Notes: a model not told the origin generated them from the letters alone. A stretch of 64,000 nucleotides of DNA from Glossina fuscipes (GCF_014805625.2 NW_023998540.1:273106-337105); one strand, 5' to 3'. Counted from the stretch's first letter, positions 39,665 to 51,716 are shown. Program-made: numbers and translations.

Positions 39665-42149
39665 TACGTAGAGCCAGTTGGAAATTTCCCACAATTATTT
39701 TGCCATTTTGCGTGGACTGTATCTCAACGGTTTCAAAGGTTTTTTCCTAATGCACTGTGAAACCATTAGTTTAATTCAATTCGTCGCTTCACGCAAAGAG
39801 CAAAACAAACAGAGGAACTATCAAAACTTCCCCACTAAACTTTCGCATTTTTATCGAGCCATCAAAAATGTACATGATCTGGGCATGTCTTGTTAGAAAA
39901 TAACGCTTTATACTAGGTAAGCTTATTGGAAAATGCAATTAAAATTTGATCTCAACTTGAGAATTGAGGTACGACTAACTCCAAAGATATATCTTTTAGA
40001 AAAATGCGATTAAAGTGTCACGTAGAACACATTACTCGAAAACTTCAAAGTTTAACGGTCATAAAGAATTTGATTCGCGATAAAACCTTTTGAATATCAT
40101 TTTTCAATATGTCATTAAAAAAAAAGATCAATTTAAGTCGTTGAAAAAAGATTCTAAAATAAAATTTATAATAATTTTTGAGGTAAAAGATTTGATAGGA
40201 ATATAACGAAATGCTTATCTTTATTCATTTAATCGTTAGGATCGAGGCTGCTTATGGGCTTAACTTCATCATTCCTAAACAAAATTTAAAACCAATGCCG
40301 TGAAGTGTTTTCAGCAATGATGAGTGCAAAAGCTACGTCATCTCTTCAAGTGGTGTAAGCAGTTAGAACGTAGCGATGATTGCAATGATCGTTTGAGTAG
40401 CAAAAGAACCTGATCGTCCTTCAAAAAATGGCTTATACGGCCATTAGCTGAGCAATATCACCTTGTTCGGGGCTTAGCAAACCTAATTTGTAACGAAATT
40501 TTATCTTGAGAAGTTTTATTTCGATTATTGTTCCTGGATAGCAAACCTGATGCGAGATTAGGAAAAGTACGACAAGAAAACATTGTCAAGATGACAATGC
40601 TTGACTACGGCTGATGTTGTTTCGTCTTCCAAAGCTCATTGATATCCGGTTTTTACAGATTTGCTTATAAGAAATCTCCAACTGAGCTGATTCTTCACAT
40701 ATCAATCTTTTAAGAAGAGTTACCTTAAGTTGTTTATATTATCTCTCAGCAGAAACTGTAGAAAGTAAAATATAATAATATAATCATTTTCTAATGTACT
40801 TTTCGCGAGGCGCAACCATGAGGAGAAGCAGAAGGATCTCATGCCAATCTCAACTGTTTTTAATGCCTTTTCCTTCTAAAGTTCCTTAAAATGTGTCAAT
40901 TTTTCACTAAAGCGAACATTTCTCTGGAAATCGAGTACAATTTCAATAAGAACAGTTTAGAGTAACGGTAAATATAACCTTTTTACGCGTAATCATAATA
41001 TAACATATTATGACGAGAACGACGGTATAAGCCAACGACTTTTCAGAACGGCAAAGAATGCCTGGGAATCCTTGATTAGACTACAAACACAGCTACTTGT
41101 CACTTGAATTTCCTTTTTTTAGTTCATACACATTTTTTTGTTATTTTTAGATATTTTCTATTAACAACTAGCCAGAAGGACACTATACTATTTGCATGTA
41201 AACTAAACTATGTAAGAATGACCATTGAGTATATAGCGAAGTGTTTATTTCCAACACCTCTACCTTTAGATCGGGTTACACAGAGTAAAGACTATTAAAT
41301 CCTTCCTATTCAAGTCAGCAAAATTTGTTTTCTTAGGGACTTAGGGAATCTCGCTGCTTATAATGTAAAAGATTATAGGAAAAGTATATAAATACTGCCC
41401 TTCAAGCTGGCAAATTCCTTTAGTATGTATGATGTAAGTAAGTGCTAATCGTGTTCAGATGCAGGACGTAAGAGAATTTACAAAATCGTGCTTTTTCGAT
41501 CGTTCTTGTTGTTTTTGCACTACCGGCCTAAAGGTGTTATTTAGTATATTTTCTTATATCGACCTATGTCTATCTTATGGGTTAATTTCCACAACACAGT
41601 TATAATTTTTGAAGTCGCGTTGAGTGGTTAAGTGGATAAACTCGTAGTTAGCTGGACAATTGTCCGATTATATGGTGAATATATTAGATGACCAAGAAAT
41701 TAGATGACTGGGGATGCGTTGAAGAGTAAGTAGATGATGCTTTGCATATACTGGTACTCTCTCGCTACTGAGAAAAGATCACTTTTGTAGCTCTATACAT
41801 ATTGCTTGCTCTCTATCCTTTGCTACATGTTCTAAAATGGCACCTGCCGACATTTTGTAATATAGCTACAAACATATTGCAAGTACCATTCATTTTGCAT
41901 TGGAACCAACAATTAAGCTTTCGTTACCCTTTCGTTTTCTTTACACGTAAGGATAAGAAAATCTATTGCCCCGAAATTGTTGTTGAATGTTTTGCAAAAT
42001 ATCTTAAATTTCTATAAAATCGGTGAAGAGTATTTAGACAGAGGATCTTTATAGTTCTCTTAGAGATGAAAAATTTGAATTTGATGTAATTTTAACTGAA
42101 ACTAACTATTTCCAATTGGGGCTTAGAAGAAAAAATACTCATGTGCACT

Positions 42150-43235
42150 ATTCGTCTATAAAATAAAAAAAGTAAGAAATTAAATAAAATAAAATAAAAT
42201 GTGGATGAGCAAACATAAGCAGTAGAAATAGCAACAACAACAACTGAAACAATAACACAAGGCATTAAAAAATAGAATAACGAACAACAAATAAACAAGA
42301 AAAAAAAATCATGATCAGGAAAGAGTAAAAACTAATAGCACCCATTATAATGAAAACAAAACCCAAAAAAAAAAAAAAAAAAACAACAAATGTAAAGTAA
42401 CAGTAAATGCAGCATATGTAACAATAATAATAACAACAACAACAGATACGTGAAGTAAGGAATAGTCATAGTCAGCCGTAGCAGAAACACTAAAAACCGT
42501 ACGAGCACTTGTAGCAACAGCAGTGGCAGCGCTATGAACAACGGTAGCAGAAGCTGAAAGCACAAATAACTCGACAAAAAGAAAACACAAAGTAATCTGT
42601 GCGCTGCCTCTAAAAAGATCCTGAGATCTATATGCTTATGCGTTCACATGTATATAACCACGTATGTACGCGAGTTTAAATAATGAACACTAAATAGAAT
42701 TATGGTTTATTCTAAAAGAAAACGCGCTGCAAGTAGCACACGAGATATAACAAACGATTAAAATTAAAAAAAAAAAAAAAAAAAACAAAGAAAACGCACA
42801 TAAAAGTGATTCGTTTTTATATTTAATTTGCCGCGAAAATAACAACAACACAAAACAGCTTAGAAACAACAAACAACATTTAGACAAATTTTAGACACTG
42901 ATATTGTGTTTAACGCATTATCATGGGGTTTTCCCAGTGAACAAAGAAAAGCAACAAACACAAAAAAAAAAAAAAAAAAAAACAAACCCAAAAAAAAAAA
43001 ATTTTGTGGGTTTGCCAAAAAAAAAAAAAAAAAAAAAAAAAAAACTGCTTAAAATACGAAAACACGAAAACAAAATCGAGAAAAAAAACAAACAGTCGCG
43101 ATAGTGTGACCAATCGTGACAGTGTGACCAGAGGCTATGCTTTCAATGTGTGTTTTCTGACAGCCATCACCTAGCTAGAATGATTGATTGATATGCAGTC
43201 AGATATCTTTGTTTTGTTTTAAGCTCTTTTAAGAA
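42150..43235 (+). promoter_or_regulatory. A-rich leader or promoter-proximal region of lmd (inferred)
   Basis: The kilobase before the lmd start codon is strikingly A-rich on the + strand. It has many CAACAA stretches and A runs at 42365-42382, 42767-42784, 42963-42980 and 43017-43044, the look of a long fly 5' UTR. A near-direct repeat AGTGTGACCA lies at 43103-43112 and 43121-43130. A weak acceptor-like TTTGTTTTGTTTTAAG ends near 43221, so a 5' UTR intron is possible. No confident TATA box or initiator could be picked. The regulatory role is inferred from position. Confidence 0.35.
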
Positions 43236-44394
43236 ATGAAAACAAAAACTTCGAACATGTCTTCCTCATTGAAAATCGATACCGTAAGCTCATCGAATTT
43301 AAACATTCCAAGCGTTAAGAACCTTAAGCTATTTCCTACTAATTGTAATGATATTTCTCTTATAACTGTCACCTCGCCTTATACAACAACAACAACGTTA
43401 TCTAGTACGACTACAACATCAAGCGAGCCAATGTCGCAGCAACAACCGTCAATTCATAATTATACGGCAGACAGTTGCGATTTAATGTCGCCTCCGTTAA
43501 GTGCCAATGCACAGGAACATTTTCGTACACCGCTCTGCAATTTAAAACGAATCGAAGGCAACAGTTTAACTTACAATCATTTCATTAGCGCCGAGCCGCA
43601 CTTTCCCGATTTCTCTCAACTGACTTTTGCTGCCAGTGAAACGCCCAATTTTTTATTTACCGATTCGCAAACTAATTTACCCACTGTCATAAGTTTTCTT
43701 GAAGACGATGAAAACCACCAATCGCCTGGGGACGGTTTAATAAAATCTGAATCCATGCAGATCGGTCAAGAGCCGCCGTCATCATATCAATGCCAGAAAC
43801 TGAATCGTGCAGATGTGTTTCGTTTCGAGCCAGAGCATATCGCACGTTTAACTGCATCCTGTCAATTTGAAGAAAACAATACGAATGCAACAGTTAGTTT
43901 TATGCAACAACGAATGCCATATAACGCGCAAACAACAACAACAACAACAGCAACAACAGCAGCAGCAACAACAACAACATCAGCAGAGTTTGATTCATTT
44001 AGTAGCGGGACACAAATGCAGCAACCTTCGGCCGAAGATCACACTATGATCGGGACGAGCGACTATTTAAATTTGGATATTGAATACTTCAACTATGATG
44101 AGATAAATTGTCAATCGAAAAATCAATCGCCTTGTTCTACACCGCCTTTAGATCCTTGGATGAACATAAATTCATCGGAGGCGTCGCAGCAACCATCGCG
44201 TCAAGATTCGCCTAAATTAATAAATACATCTTATGACTATCACTACCATCAACAGCAAACACTTGACGATATTAAGCATGCAGATCATCATCTGAAAACG
44301 AAATTGCCATCGATGATGTCCACTTTCGGTACACCCAAGTACGAGCCGTTATCTTCCTTTGCTGCTAGCGGCGATATGTCGCAATCGTCGTTAT

Positions 44395-44428
<34 letters not shown>

Positions 44429-45194
44429 TCAAACACATCAACATCCACATCAACATCAGGAACAATCATGTTCTCATATTTTCAATCAACGCGGCAGCTC
44501 TTCTTTAACATATCAATATGAGCAAAATTTTCTCACTACTACTCCATCATATTCCGAAGATTTGGATAATTGTAATTTACTTAATATGGATAAACCGAAT
44601 CGTGATCATAAAATTATTTGGACCATCGATGAATTAGACGAAATCAATGAAGAATTCATAAATGAAACAGCTCGTCTAACACCCAAATCGATCAGTTTCG
44701 ATCCCGGCAACTATTTATGCGATAACGATAATAATGTATCGCATACTGACGAGGATGATGAAAACGCCAACGATTATTTGCATAATGCCAAGAAAATTGA
44801 TAACGACTCTGAGGATAATGACGATGTGTTCATTACGACCAAACCGAAAACAATAAAAACGAAACGGCGCCGCTTCGATTCACAATCATCGGTTACGTCG
44901 GCATCATCAGCTGGTTTAATCGCGAACTCTTCCTCTTCTTCAGTTTCGCTAAAAGATGCAAATGGTGCACCGCTTCCACCCATGATCTGTCGCTGGTCGG
45001 AGTGCTACGAAGAGTTCCCCAATCAAAAAGAGTTTGTCGCTCACATTGAAAAATGTCATGTGGACGTCAAACGCGGTGAAGATTTTTCATGCTTTTGGTT
45101 GGATTGTCCTCGTCGCTATAAACCATTTAATGCTCGCTATAAACTTTTAATACATATGAGAGTTCACAGCGGTGAAAAACCAAACGAATGTCCG
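43236..45194 (+). CDS. lmd: lame duck-like GLI/GLIS zinc-finger transcription factor, coding exon 1 (residues 1-653)
   Basis: This exon encodes the N-terminal region and the first zinc fingers of a nuclear DNA-binding regulator. An in-frame TAA at 43230-43232 precedes the first ATG at 43236; a second in-frame ATG lies at codon 8. The N-terminal half is Ser/Thr/Gln rich. It has a Thr/Ala run near residues 232-250, nine consecutive His (388-396), an acidic stretch around 500-540 and a basic KRRR at 543-546 that could be a nuclear signal. Finger 1 uses C585, C590, H603 and H608. Finger 2 uses C619, C624, H640 and H644, with the GLI-like longer spacing. The first Cys of finger 3 is C652. The exon ends after codon 653 at a canonical GTAAGT donor (phase 0). 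The finger sequences (SCFWLDCPRRYKPFNARYKL) fit the GLIS branch, and the large disordered N-terminus favours lmd over sugarbabe. The exon and its frame are near certain; the orthology is strong but comes from memory of the family, not from a search. Confidence 0.92.
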
Positions 45195-45436
45195 GTAAGT
45201 TGTCGTTCTTCTGTTAGTGTTATGGTGTTATTGTTCCTAAGAATCGAGCGACACCTTTTCAAAATGTAAATAAAATGAAACGACCTCTTGACAGCCATCA
45301 TAAAATGAGAACTTAGCGAACAAATCTAATGAGCTCTCGCTTTATTTCGCATTTCAATGGTCACAGCCGTCTGACACTGTTAACAAATTCATGTCTTCTT
45401 AAGCTTTCTATGCTTTTGTGTACTAAATTTATTTAT

Positions 45437-45864
45437 AATAAGTAGGAAAATTATGGGCGGTCGCGACAGAATCTCTTATACCTATCACAGTTATCCTAAA
45501 GAAGAATAAAAAAAAATGAAAAAGAAATACATTTTCTTACTATGTCATATTTGATGGGCGCGGTTGGTTTTTTTTTTTGCGTTGTACTTTATGAGTAATA
45601 ATAATAAAAAAAAAACACGGAAATCAAAGGTTTTCACATTTTTTTGTCGCATAGGCGCGTCAGCTTTGTAGGTGTGTCCTTTGACCGGTTAAGGTCATTT
45701 TCAATTTTTTTTTTTTCAAATTTGTAGACGATATCTTCATTTGTGCAAACGGGAGAATGTTTACAACAGACATTACACAGAGGGACAAACAGACGGATAA
45801 ACATGGCTTAATAAATTCAGAATTTCATGTTTAGCTGCATATGAGAATATGTACACTTTATAGC
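45437..45864 (-). repeat. dispersed repeat, type A copy in lmd intron 1, reversed
   Basis: On the minus strand it runs from GCTATAAAGTGTACATATTC through GAAATTCTGAATTTATTAAG, CCATGTTTATCCGTCTGTTT, ATGAAGATATCG and CCTATGCGACAAAAAAATG. It continues through CAACCGCGCCCATCAAATAT and GATAACTGTGATAGGTATAA to AATTTTCCTACTTATT. It is the most complete type A copy here and defines the order of blocks. Confidence 0.75.
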
Positions 45865-45869
45865 GTGTC

Positions 45870-46152
45870 TGCAGACATTGGTATCAGCCATTGGTATTGA
45901 AAACAAAGAGGTCAAAAGATCCGTTTTCAACGCCCACACGCTTATGCAACAAAAACTGTGAACACTTTTGCTGTCCGGGTTTGTCGCTTCTTGCTCATAA
46001 ATTGCAACACAAACAACAAATATATTTACTCTGAATCAGCCGCGCCCACCCAATTCAAATCTTTTCCTTTTTTTAGCCTCTCTTAGTGTAATCGTAAGTG
46101 ATATAAACGGTTCGGTCACCGGACCGAATACAATTTTTTTGCTTGTTTTTTA
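45870..46152 (+). repeat. dispersed repeat, type A copy in lmd intron 1, with terminal hairpin
   Basis: It contains CGCCCACACGCTTATGCAAC, AAAAACTGTGAACACTTTTG and CCGCGCCCACCCAATTCAAA. An 18-base hairpin follows at 46111-46128, with arms TTCGGTC and GACCGAA, and then CAATTTTTTTGCTTGTTTTT. It lies immediately next to the reversed copy, 5' halves facing each other. Confidence 0.75.
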
Positions 46153-47090
46153 ATATGACTATGCGCACTCGAAGGATGCCCTCTGCCCCCTGCACTTGTA
46201 ACACGGCGACGGTCAGGAAGAAATGGATGAAAGAGAGAAATTGATAGGGAACAACCGCAACCTAAAGGGTACGCGTTGCTATATCTTTCCCGACTAAACA
46301 CTTGCTATATAAACGCATCGCACTGTGGACTGATGCAGCGAACACCAACTTTGTAGACGAGACCTTTTTCTACTCGGCTATGTGAGTTCGCTGTAAGGTC
46401 CATAAAATCAAACTATGACCTACACATTAATTGAGTAGCAAAATGAGTCTGTCAAATTATTGCTTTCCGTTAGATTCGTCGCTCTTATCGTTATATGCAT
46501 TCACAAAAAGTTGTTAGAATGATTTTTCAAATAATTGCATCCTGATGTTGGGTTCGATTTTAATCGATTACTTTAATTTTTTTTTCCCCGCTTTCTCTTT
46601 TTGTTTTTACACATATGTGTGTACACATGTGTCTCGCGGCTTTAATGACAACTTTGATATATATATTTTCCATAAAAAGCAACTAACTTTATTACTGTTT
46701 ATGGGCGAAGGGTTTAATTTGATATTAGAGTCAGTTTTTTTTTGTTCTTTTTTCTGAATAATTACATAAAACGAATTAAAAATTAAAAAAAAGAGATATA
46801 GAAATGGAAAAATTCTTTTTTCAAAGTCCCGTGTCAACAATGGGCGTATTGAACAGCCTCGCACTTATTTACTTGCAATTACGCTTCAACTACTTACTAA
46901 CTAAGACTATAATTAAAAAGTGCTGCTACCATATGTTCAGTAAGTAAACTTGTTGACCACGTACTTTCATAAGTTGAGAAAAATTTTGCATTTTTTACTT
47001 AATCTACTTTCATGTTCGTGACTATAAACTGAGTTTGATTTTATACGGTTTTCTTTCAATCTTGTTTTCTCTATCTCTTTTCTTTTACAG

Positions 47091-47252
47091 TTTCCCAGTT
47101 GTAATAAAGCATTTTCGCGTTTGGAAAATTTAAAAATCCATCAACGTTCGCACACGGGTGAACGGCCATACGGCTGTCAATATGAGGGTTGCTTAAAAGC
47201 ATTTAGCAATAGTTCGGATCGGGCGAAACATCAAAGGACTCACTATGATACG
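47091..47252 (+). CDS. lmd: lame duck-like transcription factor, coding exon 2 (residues 654-707)
   Basis: This 54-codon exon completes finger 3 (C652 in exon 1, then C657, H670, H674) and holds all of finger 4 (C682, C687, H700, H704). The linker between them is the classic HTGERPYGC. The acceptor is a good polypyrimidine tract ending TTTTACAG at 47090, and the donor is ACG|GTAAGT at 47253. Both ends are phase 0, so the exon joins exon 1 without disturbing the reading frame. The motif [12 protein letters not shown] is diagnostic of GLI/GLIS/ZIC fingers. The preceding intron (45195-47090) splits finger 3 directly after its first Cys-Pro. The exon is too short to show up as a large open frame and is recognised only by its finger sequence and splice sites. 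Confidence 0.93.
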
Positions 47253-48076
47253 GTAAGTATTAGAAAATTGTGAATTCTATTAAAAGCAAAAATTTTCCCG
47301 TTAACTTTTATTTAGAAGAAAAAAACCAGGAGACTACTAAAGATAAAAAAAAATTTTATTTTTTTTTTAATTTTTTTATCTCAACGTAGTAGCTATGCGT
47401 TGAAACATTCGAATGAGTGATTTATTGTACACTTTCGTCGCAACCGTCTACAACTTACCAGCTAGAAGGCTTGTTGATGGTGTTCACTTTTCTTCTTCTC
47501 TCTCTTTCTCTCTGTTTGCAATTCATATAACTTTTATTTTCCATTTTTTAGCATAAAAAACGTGCGTTTTCCTCTCTTTTTTTCAATTTTCATAAACAAT
47601 TCACAAACTTTAGGGAGCGAATTGAAGCAGATGCATACACAAATGTCTACGCTTGCATGGTAAGTCCATACGGACTTACGGCAAAAGCTTCACAAGCCAT
47701 AAGATGCAAAAGGAAGCATTTAAAACGATAGCGAATGAGCCAATGTATTGTGTATGTATGTACATGTGGAAGACACTACACTACGTATTCACGTTTGCAT
47801 GTGTGACATTTTTGTTTATTATTTCGGTTGCTTAACAACTCGAAATAGTAGCGGCGATGGTAACTCGCTAACTAATGAAATGCAAGCATTTGCCTAAATG
47901 CCCTCCCGTTGATTGCATGTAACCAATCGCTCAGTACAACAACTGAAAGGTTATTTTGATTCATAAAATTCGTTTCCTAGCCAGTTAACACTGTCAAGTG
48001 CATCGCATACAGAATGCACTTTATTCAGAGAGTGGCATGTGTTACTATTTGTCCAAACGTTTTTTCAGAGATTCAC

Positions 48077-48114
<38 letters not shown>

Positions 48115-50230
48115 CGAATTGGAATTAAATAGTCTAGCAACACTAGGACGTACAATATAGTAAGGCTAAGGTTCTGCTTTATATACTTGATTTTTTTTCT
48201 TAAAGAGTTATTTTTAACTTCAAGCTAAATAGTTAATGATTCAATCTTATTAAGCGAGAATTAAATAACCCGGCGTTAAAAATATTTCTGCATAAAGAAA
48301 TACATGATAGTATAGGGTTTTCTCCACATTTCTACGGCTCTGCCGATGGCAGTTGTTTGTTGATTCTCGTCGACAATTGAAAATATCATCCAAGTTAGAC
48401 TAAGACCGTATACGCATCATCGCCCCTACTTATCTAGAATACAGAAACTTATCCACTATTGATCCATTAACGGATGTTGAAATTTTCATTCTCCTCACTG
48501 TACGTTACTCCTCGCATTTCTTTAGTAAAACTATTTCTCTAATCGAAATATCTATAAATTAAGCCTCAGCGACCCCATATCAATTTTTATAACGTATTTT
48601 ATATAAGCAATATATTTACTCTATATATAGCAGACGAGTTTTAATTTAGTTTCGTCTTTATCATGAATCTATCCAGCAAATCATGTATTGGAATATTATT
48701 GGGATTCGCACGCAGGTTGGGGCTAATTAAAAGTGTAAGTGACGTGACCCACGTACCGTAACGCAGTTTTTAAAAAATTGCAGAAAAAACAAAAATTTCC
48801 AAAATTTATTCTTAGTGCTTTAATGAGGCATTTATCGAGACCCTTAAGGATGGTCGCCATTCATAATTGGCAAAAAGTGCGATATTCAAGTGCTTGCATG
48901 ATATCTATGAAGATTGTTCTTTTAATACATACAGAGCTACATTTTGCAGACGCTGAGATTAGGTTCATGTGCAGATTTCGCCGAATAAAATTCTTTTAAT
49001 TCTAACCAGAGACATAAAAACTCAGGCTATAACTACTTTTTGTGGAAATAGCGGATCAGATAAGTCACAAAGTATGTGAAACTTCGAGGTTCAAAGTCGA
49101 TTGGGTCAAGTCGATTTGCTCGATACGTCCATCTATTTTTGGAAATTTTATGCTGACCAATCTGGCAATAAACACTCTGACAATACCTAAAAACTTCAAT
49201 TGTGGAAAAACGAGAGTTTTCTTCTCACCTTACTACCTGCAGCAGAAAGTAACGTAACCTTTACAGCAAATAGAGAAAATCTAAATGCGGAGCAAGAAAG
49301 TGATCTGGAATTAATTTATTGAAAAGAGAATAAAGACTCCGACGTTCGACGACGTTTACAATCGGCCACACATTGGACTTTGCTGATCAGTCAAAGTCAA
49401 ATTTCTAGGCCAGCTTCGATAAAGTCCTGTTAAGCAAAGGCACGTGTGATACGTTTAGTAAAAATAGCCTGTTTTTTCAAGTTGTGTCTTCCTCACACTC
49501 TTCCTCTTCCTCAAGTCTCTAAGGTGATTATTACTCCTCCTAAACGCACCATATGTATTGTTCAATTTTTGGTTTATTGCACATGCAATGCATCTCTTCG
49601 CACGGTCTTCTTTATCAGAGATTCAACTCATATGGTTGAAGAACTGACCTAATCAACTCATTTAGTTTTCTTGTGACATCCAACTCTGTTCTTTAGAAGC
49701 TTAATAAATCAGGCCGAGGACATTGTTGTCAACCGATTGAGTAGATAATTTCGAATTGAAAAAAATTTTGAAAATCAATTGCGAAAATTGACTTTGACTT
49801 TGACATATCCAGATGCATTCTATTGAAAGGAGGCGATTTTGAAGAAGATTAAGAGAAGGAGGAGTTTAAGATAGTAGTAAACCGCTTGCGTATTTTTCTT
49901 TTTTCTAAATAAAAGCCCCAGTGCTTGCTCAGGATGTTGTCTATTTTTAAAACTCTTCTGTGACTTGAAAGCCATTTGCATTTTTCAGACAACGATCTGT
50001 GTGCTCCATTAATGTTTTTTAAAAAGATATTTGTGCATATTAAGAGGATTATGACGAAATCGAAAGCTGCAAAATAAAAAGATAAGAACCAAAATATGAA
50101 CTTGAAAAACCTCAGTCGTATTTCGTGCAATAATTTTTGTTCACTTACATTTGCAGCCTGGTTTACTAACATAGGTAGTTACCTATGGACTTTTATAATA
50201 ATTCAAGTTTTCGGCAATTTTTGATTTTAG
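47253..50230 (+). other. lmd intron 2
   Basis: This is a 2,978-bp GT-AG intron between fingers 4 and 5. It contains a 36-base A run (48078-48113) and otherwise unremarkable AT-rich sequence. Short open frames inside it have no recognisable domain and are not called. Confidence 0.85.
48078..48113 (+). repeat. 36-base A run in lmd intron 2
   Basis: An uninterrupted A tract inside the second intron of lmd. No recognisable retroelement precedes it. Confidence 0.95.
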
Positions 50231-51535
50231 AAACCTTACGCCTGTCAAGTGCCTGGTTGCACAAAGCGCTACACTGATCCTTCAAGTTTGCGAAAACACG
50301 TTAAAAACCATACGTTACGCAACGCTAACGGGCAATTGATTCGTCGAAAATCATCCAGCAATGTGCCAAAGAAATCTGTTGACCCAAATAACGCCACGAA
50401 AACACGACGACATTCGGAATCTTCCATAGTCCAGGGGCAAACAGCAATGAATATTAATGACTTAACTCGTAAATTGAAACAAAATACTTATAAGCCTCGT
50501 AGCAATAGTTGCAGCGAAACAACAAATTTTCCATCGTCAGCGCTATTATTAAACAACACTTATGAAAATGAACGGAAATTGTTAAATGTAGTCAGTGACA
50601 GTCAGGCGAATGCTAACAATGCGAAAGCGTTATCATCAGCACTACCAGCATTGTCGTTACCTCCATCGCCGGCTGGAATAGTTAGCATTAATCGCAATTC
50701 GATGAACTTTAATGAGTTGTCAAATTGCATTGTAACCATCGAGCATAAACAATATCAAAATTGTAACGAATCTGACAACAATAACGGCAGCGATAACAAT
50801 CGAATTACTATAATAGACACTAACTGCAGGTCGAATGGCAATGAACATGAAAGTATCAATCAATTAAATGAATTCCAGCAACTGATGCAAGTTACAGCGA
50901 ATAATCAAACAAACCTAATAAATAATATAAAAATGACTGCAACGACAGCTAACGGACAACTGGCTACAGCATCTGTTGAGTCATTGAATTGCAAAAACAA
51001 ATATACAATGTCTGCAACAAATACTACCACAAATTCGATTAGCAACAAATACCGCAACAACCACTTGACGACCAATACTGCCACTATTGCCACTACAACA
51101 ACTGCCAACAACAAAGTTAACAGTACTGCAACTACCACAACTACAACTACTTGTGCTGGAACTAATACTAGCAACACTCTCTCCAACCTGACCAATGACA
51201 ACAATAACGCACATGAGTTCGTTTCATTTGAATATGTAAAAAAACTTCTGTCCGAAACATTTGATTACATGGACGAGGACGGCGGTGATGACGATGACAA
51301 TAATGATGACGATAATATTCTAATGAAGTCCATGACCGCCAATGATTCCGTTCGCTCTACTTCCATAGTCGCGACTGCTGATGCCATTAATGATATTAAG
51401 CAAACTAAGGGAGCAAAAACAACGTTGTCTATAAATGAAATTTCCAATATATCTGATAAAATTACAAGTCATGATCACGTTGACCAAGAATTTGTTAATA
51501 ATTTCGATATGAACTACCTGCCAACATTTATGTAA
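50231..51535 (+). CDS. lmd: lame duck-like transcription factor, coding exon 3 (residues 708-1141 and stop)
   Basis: The exon opens after the acceptor TTGATTTTAG at 50230 with [10 protein letters not shown]. It supplies finger 5 (C712, C717, H730, H734), including the GLI hallmark [15 protein letters not shown]. About 400 low-complexity residues follow, dominated by Asn, Thr and Ser. A strongly acidic block ([12 protein letters not shown]) starts near residue 1054, and the protein ends in a short motif with aromatic residues, [12 protein letters not shown]. The stop is at 51533-51535. Joined, the protein is 1,141 residues, longer than the roughly 870 I recall for Drosophila Lmd; the extra length lies in simple-sequence tails. 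In flies this protein activates genes such as Mef2 in fusion-competent myoblasts; that role is inferred by homology. No AATAAA is seen between the stop and the mariner remnant that follows, so the 3' end of the transcript is not located. Confidence 0.92.
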   Translation, partial: KPYACQVPGCTKRYTDPSSLRKHVKNHTLRNANGQLIRRKSSSNVPKKSVDPNNATKTRRHSESSIVQGQTAMNINDLTRKLKQNTYKPRSNSCSETTNFPSSALLLNNTYENERKLLNVVSDSQANANNAKALSSALPALSLPPSPAGIVSINRNSMNFNELSNCIVTIEHKQYQNCNESDNNNGSDNNRITIIDTNCRSNGNEHESINQLNEFQQLMQVTANNQTNLINNIKMTATTANGQLATASVESLNCKNKYTMSATNTTTNSISNKYRNNHLTTNTATIATTTTANNKVNSTATTTTTTTCAGTNTSNTLSNLTNDNNNAHEFVSFEYVKKLLSETFDYMDEDGGDDDDNNDDDNILMKSMTANDSVRSTSIVATADAINDIKQTKGAKTTLSINEISNISDKITSHDHVDQEFVNNFDMNYLPTFM

Positions 51536-51716
51536 TAATCGAAAATATGAGAGAGACTGAAGATGGCAAAGTGTTACGCTTGATTACTTTACAAGCTTAA
51601 AGAAGTACCAAAATTATGAACCAAACAAATATATAACCAATGCTACCAAGTATATGTAAATATGAAACTGGAATTTTTTGTGTAAAAAATATTTGCAAAT
51701 GATAAGAAATATGTTA

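Larger units (their letters stand above)
32625..42145. other. upstream gene-free region of lmd
   Basis: About 9.5 kb with no convincing coding exon. It has TA/TG repeats at 34.2 kb, an assembly gap at 35.83 kb, CT and TGCT repeats near 38.2 and 38.7 kb, and possible fragments of dispersed repeats at 36.69-36.80 and 37.89-37.94 kb. Its position makes it a candidate for lmd enhancers; no binding-site cluster was demonstrated. Confidence 0.5.
45195..47090 (+). other. lmd intron 1
   Basis: This is a 1,896-bp GT-AG intron between finger-3 half exons. Exon 1 could read through the donor for another 24 codons to a TAA at 45267-45269, and an AATAAA overlaps just after that stop (AAATGTAAATAAAATG). 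The intron also carries two head-to-head dispersed-repeat copies (45437-45864 minus and 45870-46152 plus). The rest is AT-rich and shows no coding signal. Confidence 0.85.

Noticed and set aside
42332..42590. Leu/Val-rich minus-strand frames that resemble membrane proteins
   Set aside because: They come from reading A-rich and CAA-rich leader-like sequence on the opposite strand.
43867..44049. A poly-Gln open frame inside lmd exon 1
   Set aside because: It is an alternative frame of the CAACAA repeat; the lmd frame is continuous on both sides.
50905..51214. Val/Ser-rich open frames antisense to lmd exon 3
   Set aside because: They are shadows of the Asn/Thr codon repeats of lmd on the other strand.
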